A stretch of 64,000 nt of DNA from Stramonita haemastoma (GCA_030674155.1 CM060344.1:27676915-27740914), one strand, 5' to 3'. Positions 51,472 through 63,785 are shown, counted from the stretch's first letter. Notes: generated by a model not told the origin, from the letters alone. Numbers and translations are program-made.

Positions 51472-51604
51472 ACACCGCATTCCTAAAGCTGAGGCCTGGT
51501 GGAGATGTGTTCGCTTCCTTCTGAAAATCCTGACACGTTACAAAGTGCTTTTTTTTCATTTGCTTTTTGTTTATCTTTTATTCTTTTTTATTTTATTTTT
51601 GTAA
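51472..51604 (+). CDS. Pfk: Possible alternative Pfk terminal exon: HRIPKAEAWWRCVRFLLKIL
   Basis: After a good acceptor (ccttttcacag) the frame reads HRIPKAEAWWRCVRFLLKIL, then TRYKV. This aligns with the vertebrate C-terminal [24 protein letters not shown]. It begins with one base before the first codon, so it accepts the phase-2 donor at 49795, as does the exon at 53866. After TRYKV the frame continues through T-rich DNA (a hydrophobic tail of about 18 residues) to TAA at 51602. It may be a second C-terminal exon used as an alternative end, or a decaying duplicate. No clear donor or polyadenylation signal was seen. Confidence 0.55.
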
Positions 51605-51679
51605 ACAATTTTTTTTCTTAGATTTCGCGATCATTTTGTGTAGTTTTGGAATGGTTGTGAAGTGTACAGGAATAGGAAA

Positions 51680-51693
51680 TGGTGAGTGTGTGA

Positions 51694-51724
<31 letters not shown>

Positions 51725-51818
51725 GTGTGTGGTGTGTGTGGGGTGTGTGTGAGTGTGTGTGCGCGTTGTGTGCGTGTGTGTGATGTGTGTGTGTGTGTGT
51801 GTGTAGTGTGTGTGTGTG

Positions 51819-51853
<35 letters not shown>

Positions 51854-52072
51854 GGGGATGTGTTGTGTGGAGTGTTTGTGGGTTTGTGTGGTAGGTAGGG
51901 AAGAAAGTAGGTAGTAGTGCATGTGTTGTCTGTGATTGCGGAGTGTATCTGAAAGTACCCATACTGCTTCCATTAACAAGTTGGGCATGCCTAATAATTA
52001 CCTTGTATCTTTTTCTATGTTCTACTATTCCTTTGCCTGTTTTTGCTTTAGTGTATGGTATTGCCTCTGTGA

Positions 52073-52137
<65 letters not shown>

Positions 52138-52140
52138 ATA
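51680..52140. repeat. (GT)n tracts
   Basis: GT-rich 51680-51870 and pure (GT)n at 52072-52135, separated by non-repetitive intron. Confidence 0.95.
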
Positions 52141-52264
52141 TAGACGTTGTTCTTGTAGTTTGTCAAGTACGCAAATTATGTGTGGAAATGCTTGAGATAC
52201 ATTTTTTTAAACACAAGGTTTAGCATTTTATCATTTTCATTTGTTATTGTGATAATTGCAATTG

Positions 52265-52377
52265 GTGTCACTGTCATCATCATCATCATCATCATCATCA
52301 ACTTCTCCTTCTTCTTTATCATATCATTTTTGCTATTACTATTATTATTACTATTATTACTATTACTATTATTATTA

Positions 52378-52434
<57 letters not shown>

Positions 52435-52478
52435 GTTGTTGTTGTTGTTGTTGTTATAATCATAATTATTATCATTAA

Positions 52479-52534
<56 letters not shown>

Positions 52535-52599
52535 AGTATGTTGTTGTTGTAGAAGTATCATTATTCATTTATTTTCATCACCATCATCATTATCACATC

Positions 52600-52635
<36 letters not shown>

Positions 52636-52760
52636 CTTTTCATTATTGTTGTTGTTGTTCCTCTTCTCATTATCATCATTATTATTGTTATTATCATCAC
52701 CATCATTATAATGATGATGAGTTATTGTGACCATAATCATCATTCTCATTATTACAACAT
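52265..52760. repeat. Trinucleotide repeat field (ATC, ATT, GTT, AGT)
   Basis: A succession of triplet repeats with no coding meaning, followed by a C-rich stretch (52800-52880). Confidence 0.95.
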
Positions 52761-52929
52761 TGACAGACTGGATGGGATAGTGAGACCCTAATTGACAGAA
52801 ATGTTGAAACACCCAAACCCAAAACAACCACCTTCCCTTCCCCTCCCCTCCCCTCCCACAACCCACCTCACCCCCCCTTTTCCCGTGACCTAAGAATCCA
52901 TCGATCCGAACACTTGACACCCTAGCCCA

Positions 52930-53426
52930 CACCAGGGGACACACAGACAGACAGAAAGACAGACAAGATAGACAGACCAAGCATGCAAAGACAGACAGAT
53001 CATGCACAGACAGACACACACTGAGACAGACACAGAGCATGCACAGACAGACACACAGACAGACAGACAGATCATGCACAGACAGATACACACACACACT
53101 GAGACAGACACAAAGCATGCACATACAGACAGACTCACAGACAGATCATGGACAGAAACACACACACACACACACACACACATGAGACAGACACAAAGCA
53201 TGCACATACAGATAGACAGACTCACAGACAGACAGACAAACACAGATCATGCCCAGATACATAACACAGACGATCTCAGTGGCACTCAGACAGGTTTCCC
53301 CTGTTGGTGTGTGTGTGTGTGTGACAGAATCATGCACAGACAGACACACCACACTGAGACAGACACAGAGCATGCACAGACAACACACACACACACACAC
53401 TGAGACAGACACAGAGCATGCACAAC

Positions 53427-53467
<41 letters not shown>

Positions 53468-53483
53468 CCACACACACCACACA

Positions 53484-53527
<44 letters not shown>

Positions 53528-53600
53528 AGAGACACAGACACAGAGCATGACACAACGACACACACACACACTGAGACAGAGCATGCACAGATACACCAGA
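52930..53600. repeat. ACAG/CA minisatellite with gagcatgcacagac units
   Basis: Imperfect units of the kind cactgagacagacacagagc plus atgcacagaca, mixed with pure CA tracts. Confidence 0.9.
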
Positions 53601-53659
53601 CAGACCGACCTCCGTGGCACTCAAGACAGGTTTCCCCTGTTAATTATTATTAATTATTA

Positions 53660-53689
<30 letters not shown>

Positions 53690-53692
<3 letters not shown>

Positions 53693-53803
53693 TTATATCA
53701 AGGATAATGGGATAAGCACTCGTGTGCTTTTTAACTTCCAGTCCCCATGTGTATGCAGTTTTGTAAATGTCATCTGTTCCCACCGGCACATGATGGCCTA
53801 CTG
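53690..53803 (-). mobile_element. SINE family A, tail half only
   Basis: atcaaggataatgggataag to gcacatgatggcctact. It lies about 60 bp upstream of the terminal Pfk exon, with a GT/GC run between. Confidence 0.75.
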
Positions 53804-53865
53804 TTGTGCGTGCATGCGTGTGTGTGCGTGCATGCATGCATGTATGTGTGTGTGTGTGTGTGCAG

Positions 53866-54007
53866 GCAGCGTATTCCCCTGAGCCAGTGGTGGCTGAAGC
53901 TGAGGCCCCTGCTGCGCATTCTAGCCAAACACAGCGTGGAGGCCTACCAGACCGACGTGGAGATGGCCACAGTCAGGGAGGTGGAGAACGAGGCAGACAA
54001 GATCTGA
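53866..54007 (+). CDS. Pfk: Pfk terminal exon with stop codon
   Basis: After tgtgtgtgtgtgtgcag the exon gives one base (completing Leu from the exon at 49725). It then reads [40 protein letters not shown] and NEADKI, then TGA at 54005. It matches vertebrate HRMPREQWWLSLRLMLKMLA and the following variable tail. The C-terminus of animal PFK takes part in ATP inhibition and oligomer contacts. A segment of about 15 residues found in vertebrates just before HRIP (FSPVTELKKDTDFE) is not encoded here or in the previous exon. A small exon may be missing or unrecognised. Confidence 0.94.
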
Positions 54008-54450
54008 GGAGGAACCACCACGCCACAGCCTGTGTGGGTGTGTGTGTGGGCACAGCAACAGCAGCAGCAGCAGGAAGAGGAGGAGGGGAGATCTGTAGAG
54101 ACATGAGAGAGAGGGGGAGACTGAGAGATATTGAGAGGGAGAGGGAGAGACTGAGAGAGAGATGGAGAGACATAGAGAGAGAGAGAGACACACACACACA
54201 CACAGAGAACGAGGCAGACAAGATCTGAGGAAGAACCATGCTGCTGCCCCCCCCCTCGCCTGTGTGTGGGGGGCAAAACAGCAACAGCAGCAGGAAGAGG
54301 AGGAGGAGGAGGAGACCATGAGGCTTGCTTTGCCAAAGGACAGAGGGAGATTGGAGAGAAGCAGATTTGTGATGATGATGATGATGATCGATGACGCTGT
54401 GGTTGTGGAGGAGGAGGAGAAGGAAAAAGATGTAAATTATTGCTGTTGAT
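54008..54450 (+). other. Start of the Pfk 3' UTR with an internal duplication
   Basis: Sequence after the stop. The block 53984-54090 (last codons, stop, CAG and GAG repeats) is repeated imperfectly at 54205-54315, 221 bp downstream, including gaggcagacaagatctgagg. GA/CA repeats lie between. No certain AATAAA was seen close by, so the transcript end is unknown. Confidence 0.6.
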
Positions 54451-54579
54451 ATGAATGGCAGAGGGGGGCAGAAGGGAAGATTTAGCCCCTGAAGAAGTCT
54501 GAGGTTGTTACCAGATTTCCCGCTGTTGAGTGGAGAAGAATTATGAGAGGCTGGCCCCAGGTGCTGTGGTGAAAGACCA

Positions 54580-54691
54580 TGCTTGGAGAGAGAGAAACAG
54601 AGAGAAAGAGAGAGGAGAGAAGAGAGAGGGAGAGAGAGACAGACAGAGAGAGGGAGGGAGAGAGAAACAGAGAGAGAGAGAGAGAGAGAGA

Positions 54692-54722
<31 letters not shown>

Positions 54723-54981
54723 AGAGAGCATGCTTGTAATTTTTGGTGATGATTGTTTCTTCATCTTCTTTGTGCTATTGTTTGACGGAATTTGGGGTTG
54801 GGGGGGGGGGGGGGGGAGAGAGAGAAAAAGACAGAAAGGTGATTTAAAAAAAAGAAAAAAGAAAGAAGGGTAAAACCACACACACACTGTTGTGTGTGTT
54901 GTGTGTGTGTGTGTGAAAGTGATACCTGTGTTGAACTAACCTGTTTTCTCTGTTTTTTATCTTTTCTCTCTCTCTCTTTCA

Positions 54982-55050
<69 letters not shown>

Positions 55051-55055
55051 CTCTC
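54580..55055. repeat. (GA)n and (CT)n tracts
   Basis: GA-rich 54580-54730, a G run near 54800, and (CT)n at 54968-55050. The GA and CT tracts are complementary and could pair within a transcript, 250-450 bp apart. Confidence 0.9.
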
Positions 55056-55324
55056 CCTCTCCCTCTCCATCCATATGTGGTAACTCAACCCCCTCCCCCT
55101 CCCTCAACATTAGCAAACCTTTACCTCCTCCCTCCCAAATTGACCTTCAAACCGTCCCTCTTCTTCCTAGACACACCAGACACACTCCCTGTGCCTGTCT
55201 CCCATTCCTTTGTGTCTGTCGGTGTCTGGTATATATATATCTTCACATCTGCTGTTGCTTGCGCTCAGTCCCGGTTTGAAGATGTCCTGATTCTTCCTTG
55301 CCCTCTTGCTTGCCAACCTGCTTA

Positions 55325-55605
55325 GTTGTCTGTCTTGTCTGTCTGTCTGTCTGTCTTGTTTGTCTGTCTTGTCCTGTCTGTCTATCTTGTCTTGTCTGTC
55401 TTGTGTATCTGTCTTGTGTGTGTGTGTCTGTCTTGTGTGTATGTGTCTTGTCTGTCTTGTGTATCTGTCTTGTGTGTATGTGTCTTGTCTGTCGTGTGTG
55501 TGTGTGTGTGTCTTTCTGTCTGGTCTTGTCTTTTCTTGTCTGACTGTCTTGTCTTGTCTGTCTGTCTTGTCTGTCTGTCTTGTCTGTCTGTCTGTCTTAC
55601 TGTTC
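55325..55605. repeat. TGTCTTGTCTGTC repeat
   Basis: Irregular tandem repeat of tgtcttgtctg/tgtctgtc, mixed with GTGT. A looser repeat of ttatcttggatattgc follows at 55830-56170. Confidence 0.9.
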
Positions 55606-56895
55606 CTTTTGCTCAATGATACTCTATCTTTTTCAGGAGTGTTTGCTGTGTGATTCTATTAACATTCTTTTATAGCCATGTATGTGTTGTGTGTGTGTGT
55701 TTTTTTTTTTTGTTGAGCAGTTAGCTTTGTTAGGCTTTCTTGTTTATCTGATTGGTTTTGGCTTTGTACCTTTTGAACGGAGCCGTTTTTTTGTGGTGCT
55801 TCTTTGCTGTTGCTTTTGGATATTGTTATGAATATCGCTGCTGTTATCTTGAAAATTGCTACAGTTATCTTGGAATTTTGCTGCTGTTATCTGTACTGCT
55901 TTGATTACTTTGAAAATGGCTACACTCATCTCTTGATTTTGATATTGGTTTTTTGGATACATATTGCTCCAGGCCATCTTTGCTCTGGCTGTATCTATCT
56001 TTGCTGTTGCTGTTGCTATGGTTATCTTTTTTATATTGCTACTGTTATCTTGGATAATGCGGTGGTTATCTTGGATATTGCAATGGTCATCTTGGATGTT
56101 GCAATGGTTATTGGTATTCAGGTCATCTTGGATATTGCAATGTTATCTTGGATATTGCAATGGTTGCTTGCTATTGCTAACTGTTAGTTCGTGTCTTGTT
56201 TTTACAAAAGAAAACGGAAAAAACTGTGATTCCAGCAGGTTTTGTGAGAGTGTGTGGGTGTGGGTGTGTTCAGACCCAATTTTTGTGCTTGACTATAATC
56301 AATTAGCGTTTCTTTATCATTAGCCCTCACATGGTTGTTGATATGGGGTTTTTCTTTTTTTTATTTTAAGACTTGGGGGTTGTAGGGTGTTTTATGTTTT
56401 TCTCTTTTGATTATAAATGTGAGTTATTTCTGTAATTTTTCTGAATTGAACTGCCTTGGGTTTTTTTGTACCCTTTTTTGAAAAAACAGGAAAAGAAAGA
56501 ATTATGGAATCCTTTGCACTGTGTGCCTGTTCTTCTGACTGATTTTGTTCCCAAAGGCATGATCACATCAGTTAGTGTGGGTGACTAGAGGCTTGACAGG
56601 ATCCAAAGTGTCCAGTTTCTGCTTTGGTCCAGAAGGGAATGGAAGGTAGCAGAATTCGTTGAACTTGATATGATTGACGCTAAACAGTAGTAGATATTTC
56701 ATTTTTTATTAGAGAGAAATTTTTTTTTTAGATATTGTTTGAGACAGCATAACTGAAACTTGAATAAGTAAGTATCTTCAAGATCTTTTATTTGTCATTT
56801 CTTTTGTTGTTTTAGTTTCATTTTATTTCCTATTGTAAAGCTTTCATGGCCCATTGCCGACTGTCATAACAGTGTGGAGAAATTCCCTGTTCGCC

Positions 56896-57335
56896 AGTCA
56901 ACTGACTGGGTGGTATCGTATCGTATTGTATTGTATCGTATCATATTGTATACCACTTTTTCAGTTATGGCAGACTTCTCTGGAGAGGCTGTGTTGCCAC
57001 AAGAGCAGGCCCACCCATTATTACCCAATTTTTTTCCCCTATCTGCATAGTTATGTATTTGGTTTCCCATCAGAGTGGCTTTTATCTATGAAATTTTGCC
57101 AGGGACAACTCTCTGGTTGCCGTCGGTTCTTTTCCATGCATTCAATCCGTATTGCACATGGGACCTCTGTTTATCACCTCATCCAAAAAGACGTGCGCCT
57201 AGACCACCACTCACCATCTAGTGGATGGGGGAAAAGTTTCGGGCTCACTCAAACGGGGGTCGAACAAACCACGCACACACTTTGAAACCCAGACTTTTTG
57301 CTTTCTAGGCGAGTGCGCTGCCTCTAGACCACCCT
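56896..57335 (-). mobile_element. SINE family B, longest copy
   Basis: Includes ttgccacaagagcaggccc, catcagagtggcttttatc and gaaattttgccagggacaac. The tRNA-like head in minus orientation is at + strand gggggtcgaacaaacc and tgcctctagaccacc. Confidence 0.7.
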
Positions 57336-57689
57336 CTGTGGAAATGGGAGTTAGGGCTTTTGGACTGCTGTGCTGAGGCACTGGGCTCTGTGCCAGTTCA
57401 AAACCCCCCTCTCCTGATTGCATGCTCCCTCCCTGTCAGGACTGCTCTGACCTTACAAATCTTGTGTTGCTCGGTAAAGCTGACCGGTTGCCTTTGCACA
57501 CAATCACCAAGGCCTTGCCCCTGAAAGCGTTTGCCTGAGAGACAGTTTTAAGCGTGTTTTTGCTGTGAGGAGAAATACTTGCCTTTGTTGGGGGGGGGGG
57601 GGGGCTGTTACTCTCTGTGAGAGGCTGTTTTGCAAGTTGTCATTTATCAAGGTAGGGGAGGGTGATCTATGATAATAATGTGCCACAGG

Positions 57690-58575
57690 AATTGAAGATT
57701 GACCGATGCACACCTCATCGGGAGTGATGTTGAATGTACCGCTGCCCTACCATGAAGTCCCCTATCTCCCAGGCCCCAAAATGGCCCCTGTTAATTGATG
57801 GACCAGTGACGTTGAATACACCGCTGTCCCCTCCCTGTATCTATCATGAAGTCCCTATCTATCTCCCAGGCCCCTAAATGGCCCCTGTTAATTGATGGAC
57901 CAGTGACGTTGAATACACCGCTGTCCCCTACCTGTGTCTACCATGAAGTCCCTATTGCTCAGGCCCCTAATGGCCCTGTTAATTAATGGACCAGTGACGT
58001 TGAATACACCGCTGTCCCCTCCCTGTGTCTATCATGAAGTCCCTATCTATCTCCAAGGCCCCTAAATGGCCCCTGTTAATTGATGGACCAGTGACGTTGA
58101 ATACACCGCTGTCCCCTCCCTGTGTCTACCATGAAGTCCCTATCTATCTCCAAGGCCCCTAAATGGCCCCTGTTAATTAATGGACCAGTGACGTTGAATA
58201 CACCGCTGTCCCCTCCCTGTGTCTATCATGAAGTCCCTATCTATCTCCAAGGCCCCTAAATGGCCCCTGTTAATTAATGGACCAGTGACGTTGAATACAC
58301 CGCTGTCCCCTCCCTGTGTCTATCATGAAGTCCCTATCTATCTCCAAGGCCCCTAAATGGCCCCTGTTAATTAATGGACCAGTGACGTTGAATACACCGC
58401 TGTCCCCTCCCTGTGTCTACCATGAAGTCCCTATCTATCTCCCAGACCCCTTAATGGCCCCTGTTAATTGATGGACCAGTGATGTTGAATACACCGCTGT
58501 CCCCTCCCTGTGTCTACCATGAAGTCCCTATTGCTCAGGCCCCTAATGGCCCTGTTAATTGATGGACCAGTGTGT
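57690..58575. repeat. About 97-bp satellite, 9-10 units
   Basis: The unit holds ttaattgatggaccagtgac, gttgaatacaccgctgtccc and catgaagtccctatctatct. Some units are 91 bp. Units are very similar. Each has TGACGT, a CRE-type half-site, by sequence only. Confidence 0.95.
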
Positions 58576-58776
58576 ATTTTGTTTTGTCCTCATTCACATG
58601 TTGACCATTGTTCATGTAAAAGTTAATGAACAACATGCTTTCAAAAAGCCAGGCCAAGTGCTTTCATCTGAACAAGCTGCATCTGTAGGTCTACCTAATA
58701 ATATGTATCAGGTGTTTGGGGGTACCTCCTTTCCTCAGGTGGTGTGTGTTGTGTGTGTGTGTGTTGTGTGGTGTGT

Positions 58777-58812
<36 letters not shown>

Positions 58813-58867
58813 GCAGGACCATTTTTGTTGGTTTGTTCTATGTAATGTTGTTCAGGTTTGTATGTTT

Positions 58868-58965
58868 GCTCATTTGTTTTTCTATACTTTGAATTTGTTT
58901 CAGCAGAATGCCAGAAATAAGAAAGAATATATAGAAATATATAAAGAATATATAGAAATAAGAAA

Positions 58966-59050
<85 letters not shown>

Positions 59051-59114
59051 ATATATATAATCTTATTTCTGGCATTCTGCTAAAACAAGTTCGAAGTATA
59101 GAAAAACAAATGAA
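58868..59114. repeat. Long inverted repeat around a (TA)n core
   Basis: The left arm 58868-58922 (catttgtttttctatacttt ... cagaatgccagaaataaga) is matched in reverse at 59060-59114 with only a few mismatches. Between them lie GAATATATA units and about 90 bases of TA. It could form a large hairpin or cruciform and may be a foldback mobile element. Another TA run is at 59117-59160. Confidence 0.88.
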
Positions 59115-59115
59115 C

Positions 59116-59161
<46 letters not shown>

Positions 59162-59199
59162 GTGTGTGTGTGCGTTTTGGGGGGGGGGCTTTTACATTA

Positions 59200-59865
59200 G
59201 TTGACGTCATCAATGAGTTGTCGTTCAACATCTGCAATTTTGCAAGCTTTATTCTGGAGGGGGGTGGAGGTGGTAACATTGTTTTGTTTCCATCTGTTTT
59301 TATTAGTCATTAAAAATGGACTATCAATATCATCCGCAGTGACCAATTTCCATAACACAGGGGCTGATTTTTTGGCTTTGTTTTGGAGAGGGAGGAATGA
59401 TGCATTAAACGCTTCCTCAACAATGCCTATGAAAACTGTTACTACTGATGTGAAGGCATCAAGTGTTTATGGTCCTTTCTCTTCTGCATCATTTTGTTTC
59501 ATCTGATTTTGTAAAACTGTCATCTGATTTCGTAAAACTGTCATCTGATTTCGTAAAACTGTCATCTGATTTTGTAAAACTGTACCACGGTGTGTATTTG
59601 TCTTGAATGATAAATGTTTTGATATTTTTGGTCTCACCACTTTTTTTTCAAAATCGTCAGTATTGTCAGAGTTCCTACAACAAAACGTGGCATATTTTAA
59701 TGAGAAAGAGAACACTTTTTTTCTGAGAAGAAAAGTCAATGGTGTTGAAAGAGTATTCAAAAGTTTTTGGCAATATTTTTGTGACTGGAAAAGCTGAGGG
59801 TGAAAAAAGAACGAGTGTGTTGTGTGTAGGTGTGTTTTAAAGGTATACTCCTGCCCTCTTGCCAT
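59200..59865. other. Unrecognised coding-like stretch with a 21-bp in-frame stop repeat
   Basis: One + frame is open for 59201-59506 and again for 59558-59797, where it reads FLQQNVAYFNEKENTFFLRR among others. Between them are four copies of a 21-bp unit (ctgatttcgtaaaactgtca), each with TGA in that frame. The minus strand is open across the whole repeat as heptads (TVLRNQM) in a 132-codon ORF (59467-59865). I do not recognise either product. It may be a relic of a mobile element. Confidence 0.3.
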
Positions 59866-59869
59866 ATGA

Positions 59870-60874
59870 TTTTTACATGCATGGAGCCTTTAGAAGTGTG
59901 TGTATGTATGTGATGTGTGTGTGTGTGTGTAAACTTGGCTATTTATTGATATTCCAGTGCTACTCCTCCTAGCCACACCACACCCCATCACAGACTGCTG
60001 CTGTTGTTTTTCAAAACCGTCAGTTCACAGGGCTGCAGTCAGTTTGCCACGAGGCCACCAGCCAGAAGAATTTAAAGATGATTGTGGGTGCCTGTCCACA
60101 CTGGTTGAGAGCCTGGCCTGGCCTGACGCAAGGCTGTGGGATAAGACTAGAGTTAAACCAAGCCTGTGTGCAGTGCACGCATACCACCATCATGCACCAC
60201 ACACACACACAAAAGCCCCATCCATCCTTCATCCAGATGCAGGCCAGCTGTGGTCAGGGGCATGAAGGACCTGAGGTACCCAGCATGCACTCTGCTGCCT
60301 GCAGAAGCATAGGCTCTGCCAGGACCATCTAACTTGCCCAAGACACTGCCCACAAATTTCCATTGCAGCGCTCCGATCGATAACTCCTCAAGTAGTCGAG
60401 GGAGAAGTTGAGAAGTCAAGTTGACAGGAACAAGAGAGGACTGTATGCTTCCAGTTCTCACATTGAGCCCAGTGCCAACAAGACTCTGGGCGAGTGTTGG
60501 TCGCAGCCTAAACTATCCCTCTGGTGGGGTTTTAAACCTGTAACCAGCGAGCCAGCCCCCAGCGCCCTCCACTAACCATTCATTTTGCCAATGCCTTGAT
60601 GGTGATTTCCTTTTGTGTATCGTTGTCACATGAAAAAGTAACCATTCAGTAATAGAGATGCTTGTTATGAAATTTAGTTCAATTAAGTTTATCACATATT
60701 TTTTATTATCTCACAGCCTGTGTTATGATATTCAGTTCAATTCAAATACTTGATTATCTCATAAACAGAGGAATTCACATGGGATACCAGCCATCTTTGG
60801 GTACATCAATCTTTTATATATATATATATAAAGCTAGATATATATTGTATATATATATAAAGATATATGTATAT

Positions 60875-60963
<89 letters not shown>

Positions 60964-62780
60964 TTTGCTCAGTTTCCTTTTTTTTAAAAACATTTGTTGG
61001 GCACCAAAGGTGTAAAAGCTGGTCATGTTGATAGCTGGTCATGTTATCAATGCCGACTATGTGTGATGATCTGTATCACTGCCATTTTATAACTCAAAAG
61101 GTGACTGTATCACACACTTTGTCTTGTCAATACTTGGTTTGTGAAGATGGAAGTGGCAGGAGATGGTGACATACAAGTTTCCCCAGGGTATGATGCACAG
61201 ATGCCGGTTAAAGAGAAGAAACAGAGAAGATGAACGGTTTCAAGAGGAAGCAATATGTCATATAAACAGGAACAATTTGCCAAGACGGCTGTTGTTGATA
61301 GGAGCTCTACATAAAGCCACCAGAGTTCCCTTCTTTCTGTATTGCTACTGAGTTCTAAGGACCCCCTGTGGCCCTGAAAACAGAAGTGTGTAGGTAGCCT
61401 ATGCTTCCACGGTTGTTGGGGAAAAGAATGGATCTGTAAGATGTCCCCTTGATGCACCTGCCTGTAGCATCCACACAGACATGCAGGAAACAGTTATTGT
61501 GTGTTACACCATGGACTAAACTAACCTAAACTAACCTTTAGGTCTAACCAAAAACTCCTGTAGAGATAGTATAGTCTATCACAAGGGACAAACGTTGGTG
61601 GGGGGGGGGGGGGGGGGGTTGACTTTACCACCCCCTCCCAAAAAACAAAAAGAAAAGAATTATGGATTTAGAGGAAGGGTGTAGTGGGAAGGTTACAAAT
61701 AAAATGTGACGATTGATTTGTCAAACAGACCAAAGTATTTGATTGCTCAGTTATGAGGAAACAAGCTTTTTAAAATTTTTATCCACCTCGTATAATTGTG
61801 GACGTATTAAGATATTGGGTTTTTTTTGATAATGTTGTTGTTGTTGTTGTTGTTGTTGTTTTCTTTCCTTTTATTATTTTTGAACAAATGTCAACCTTTG
61901 CCATTCCTTTTAAAACGTGAAACTTCATTAATCTGAGTATGTTTAGAACATACATACCTTCAAGATTCAGGAGTGAGAGTTTAACCAGTCCCACAGCAAT
62001 TTGAGGTGGTTTTAGCAAGACCTGTGCATCGCCTAACCTTGGCAGTTGAACCAGCTTGTGAAATGGTGTGAACGCCACCTCTGTGTGTGCTTTGCTGAAT
62101 GTTGGTGTGTGCACATTGCCTACCCTTCCCTGTCCAAGTCACTGGTTGTGCATTGAACTTGAAACTAATGTGTTTGTCATTTTCTGACCTGTTGCATAAT
62201 CATTCAAGTTTGTATTTCATGTGGGGTTTTTTTTTTACGTTTATCTTTCAGTTTGTAACTGCTGCTTTTCATGATTTGTTCAGTGGTCATACATCAGCTA
62301 GAAAGCGCTATGTCATGGTTTGCGTTTGTTTTTTGTTTTAGTCATTGAAAATGTTCTGTTAGATGTTAGTAAACAGACTGGTGGACGGTGGGCCATTTTG
62401 CAGACCAGACACCTTTGTTGAAATAACAAATGTTTCATGAGTCTTAACCAGACTTTCACTGACCGTATTTATGTTTCAACATAGATTTTAGTTGAACTAT
62501 TTTTGGTGTTTTTTTTTTATATTTCAACTTATATATATATGAAACAACGTTTTGTTTCATGATCTCCGGTCTTATTTTGAGGACTTGTTTTTAGAAAGTG
62601 CCAGAAACTTGCTACACCAAGTGTTGTATCACTGAAATGTGCATGCACAATACATGTATGTGTGTGTCATTGAATTGGGAATGAAGAGAGCACGCACCCC
62701 ACAACAAACCCCCACAAATACAATCACATCACATCACAGACTTTTTGCAAAGGAGGGGGTGTGGGTTCTCTTGTCACGTC
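59870..62780. other. Downstream DNA, nothing firmly recognised
   Basis: Contains (TA)n with TATGTA at 60815-60960 and a G run at 61599-61618. No conserved protein, RNA gene or complete element was recognised, and the ORFs are short and unsupported. Confidence 0.5.
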
Positions 62781-62789
62781 ACAGCAATG

Positions 62790-62925
62790 GAATGGAAGAC
62801 TGTACAGCCAGCATGGAAGGGGGAACTGTACAGCCAGCATGGAAGACTGTACAGCCAGCAATGGAAGACTGTACAGCCAGCATGGAAGACTGTATCTAAG
62901 CCAGCATGGAAGACTGTACACAATG
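62790..62925. repeat. 21-bp minisatellite
   Basis: About six units of tgtacagccagcatggaaga, some with insertions. In-frame reading MEDCTAS is a repeat artefact. Confidence 0.9.
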
Positions 62926-63154
62926 GTGCTGTTTGTGCAGGTCATCATCTGCAACCAGCTGTTGTCGTTGAAACACCACTGATCCTGTACATTGTGATTT
63001 ATTGTTATTTCTTATCCCTGTTCCTGGGCTAGAGCTCCAAGGTTCACCAATGGCGAGATTCTTGTATACCCCCCCTCCCCTCCGAAAGCATTTAGGTAGC
63101 CGCATTCCGACTTCAGGGATGGTGTCCACATACATCTGTGTGCATGAGGGTTTT

Positions 63155-63297
63155 TTAAAAAAGTTGCCATCTATTTCTACCAGGGCTAAATAGTCTACTC
63201 TTTCGAAAGATGAAACAGAATTTTAATGTGTGCATAAGATGTTCTGTATGCATTCGCTCATGGGGCCTCGGTTTATAGTCTCATCGGAAGGACTTTG
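63155..63297 (-). mobile_element. SINE family A, partial
   Basis: Middle of the family (tgtgcataagatgttctgta, ggggcctcggtttatagtct); tail and head are missing. Confidence 0.7.
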
Positions 63298-63785
63298 ATA
63301 CTCAGTTCGATTTTCTCATCAGACTAGGAAGAAAGGACAAGACTGGAAATCTCAAACCCAGAACCTGATGGTTTACTTGTTGGACAGGTGAACGTGTTAA
63401 CCGTCCTGCCGCCTTCCTTCATGTACATGTCATCGTCTCCGCTTTTTGGCCGTTGGTTCAGGCTTTTGGTTTTGAAGACATCACCGAGCTGTTGTACATG
63501 CTGTGGTCATTTGTGTTGGTTGATAATATCAAACAAGGTTATTCTGTTTTTTCAGTATACATATATATAACACTTGCAATAGGATACTGTTCGCATTAAG
63601 TTGTTTGATTCTGGAAAGTCAAAGGGTAGTTTTGACTTGGCACCGATAGTCATAATTTAGATGTCCACTGCAGTGTCTCATCTCCGTCTACCTGTATTTT
63701 TTTCTTTCTAAAACAGATGCTTTGTCTAATATCAGGAAGTTTGTCGTCTTTGGGCCTACCCTCTGAAAGAGAGCTGTGCATTCTT

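Noticed and set aside
51291..51524. Frame reading FLKLRPGGDVFASF as a PFK KLRP motif
   Set aside because: The similarity is only four residues. The neighbouring frame of the same DNA gives a long match (HRIPKAEAWW...LLKIL) right after a splice acceptor.
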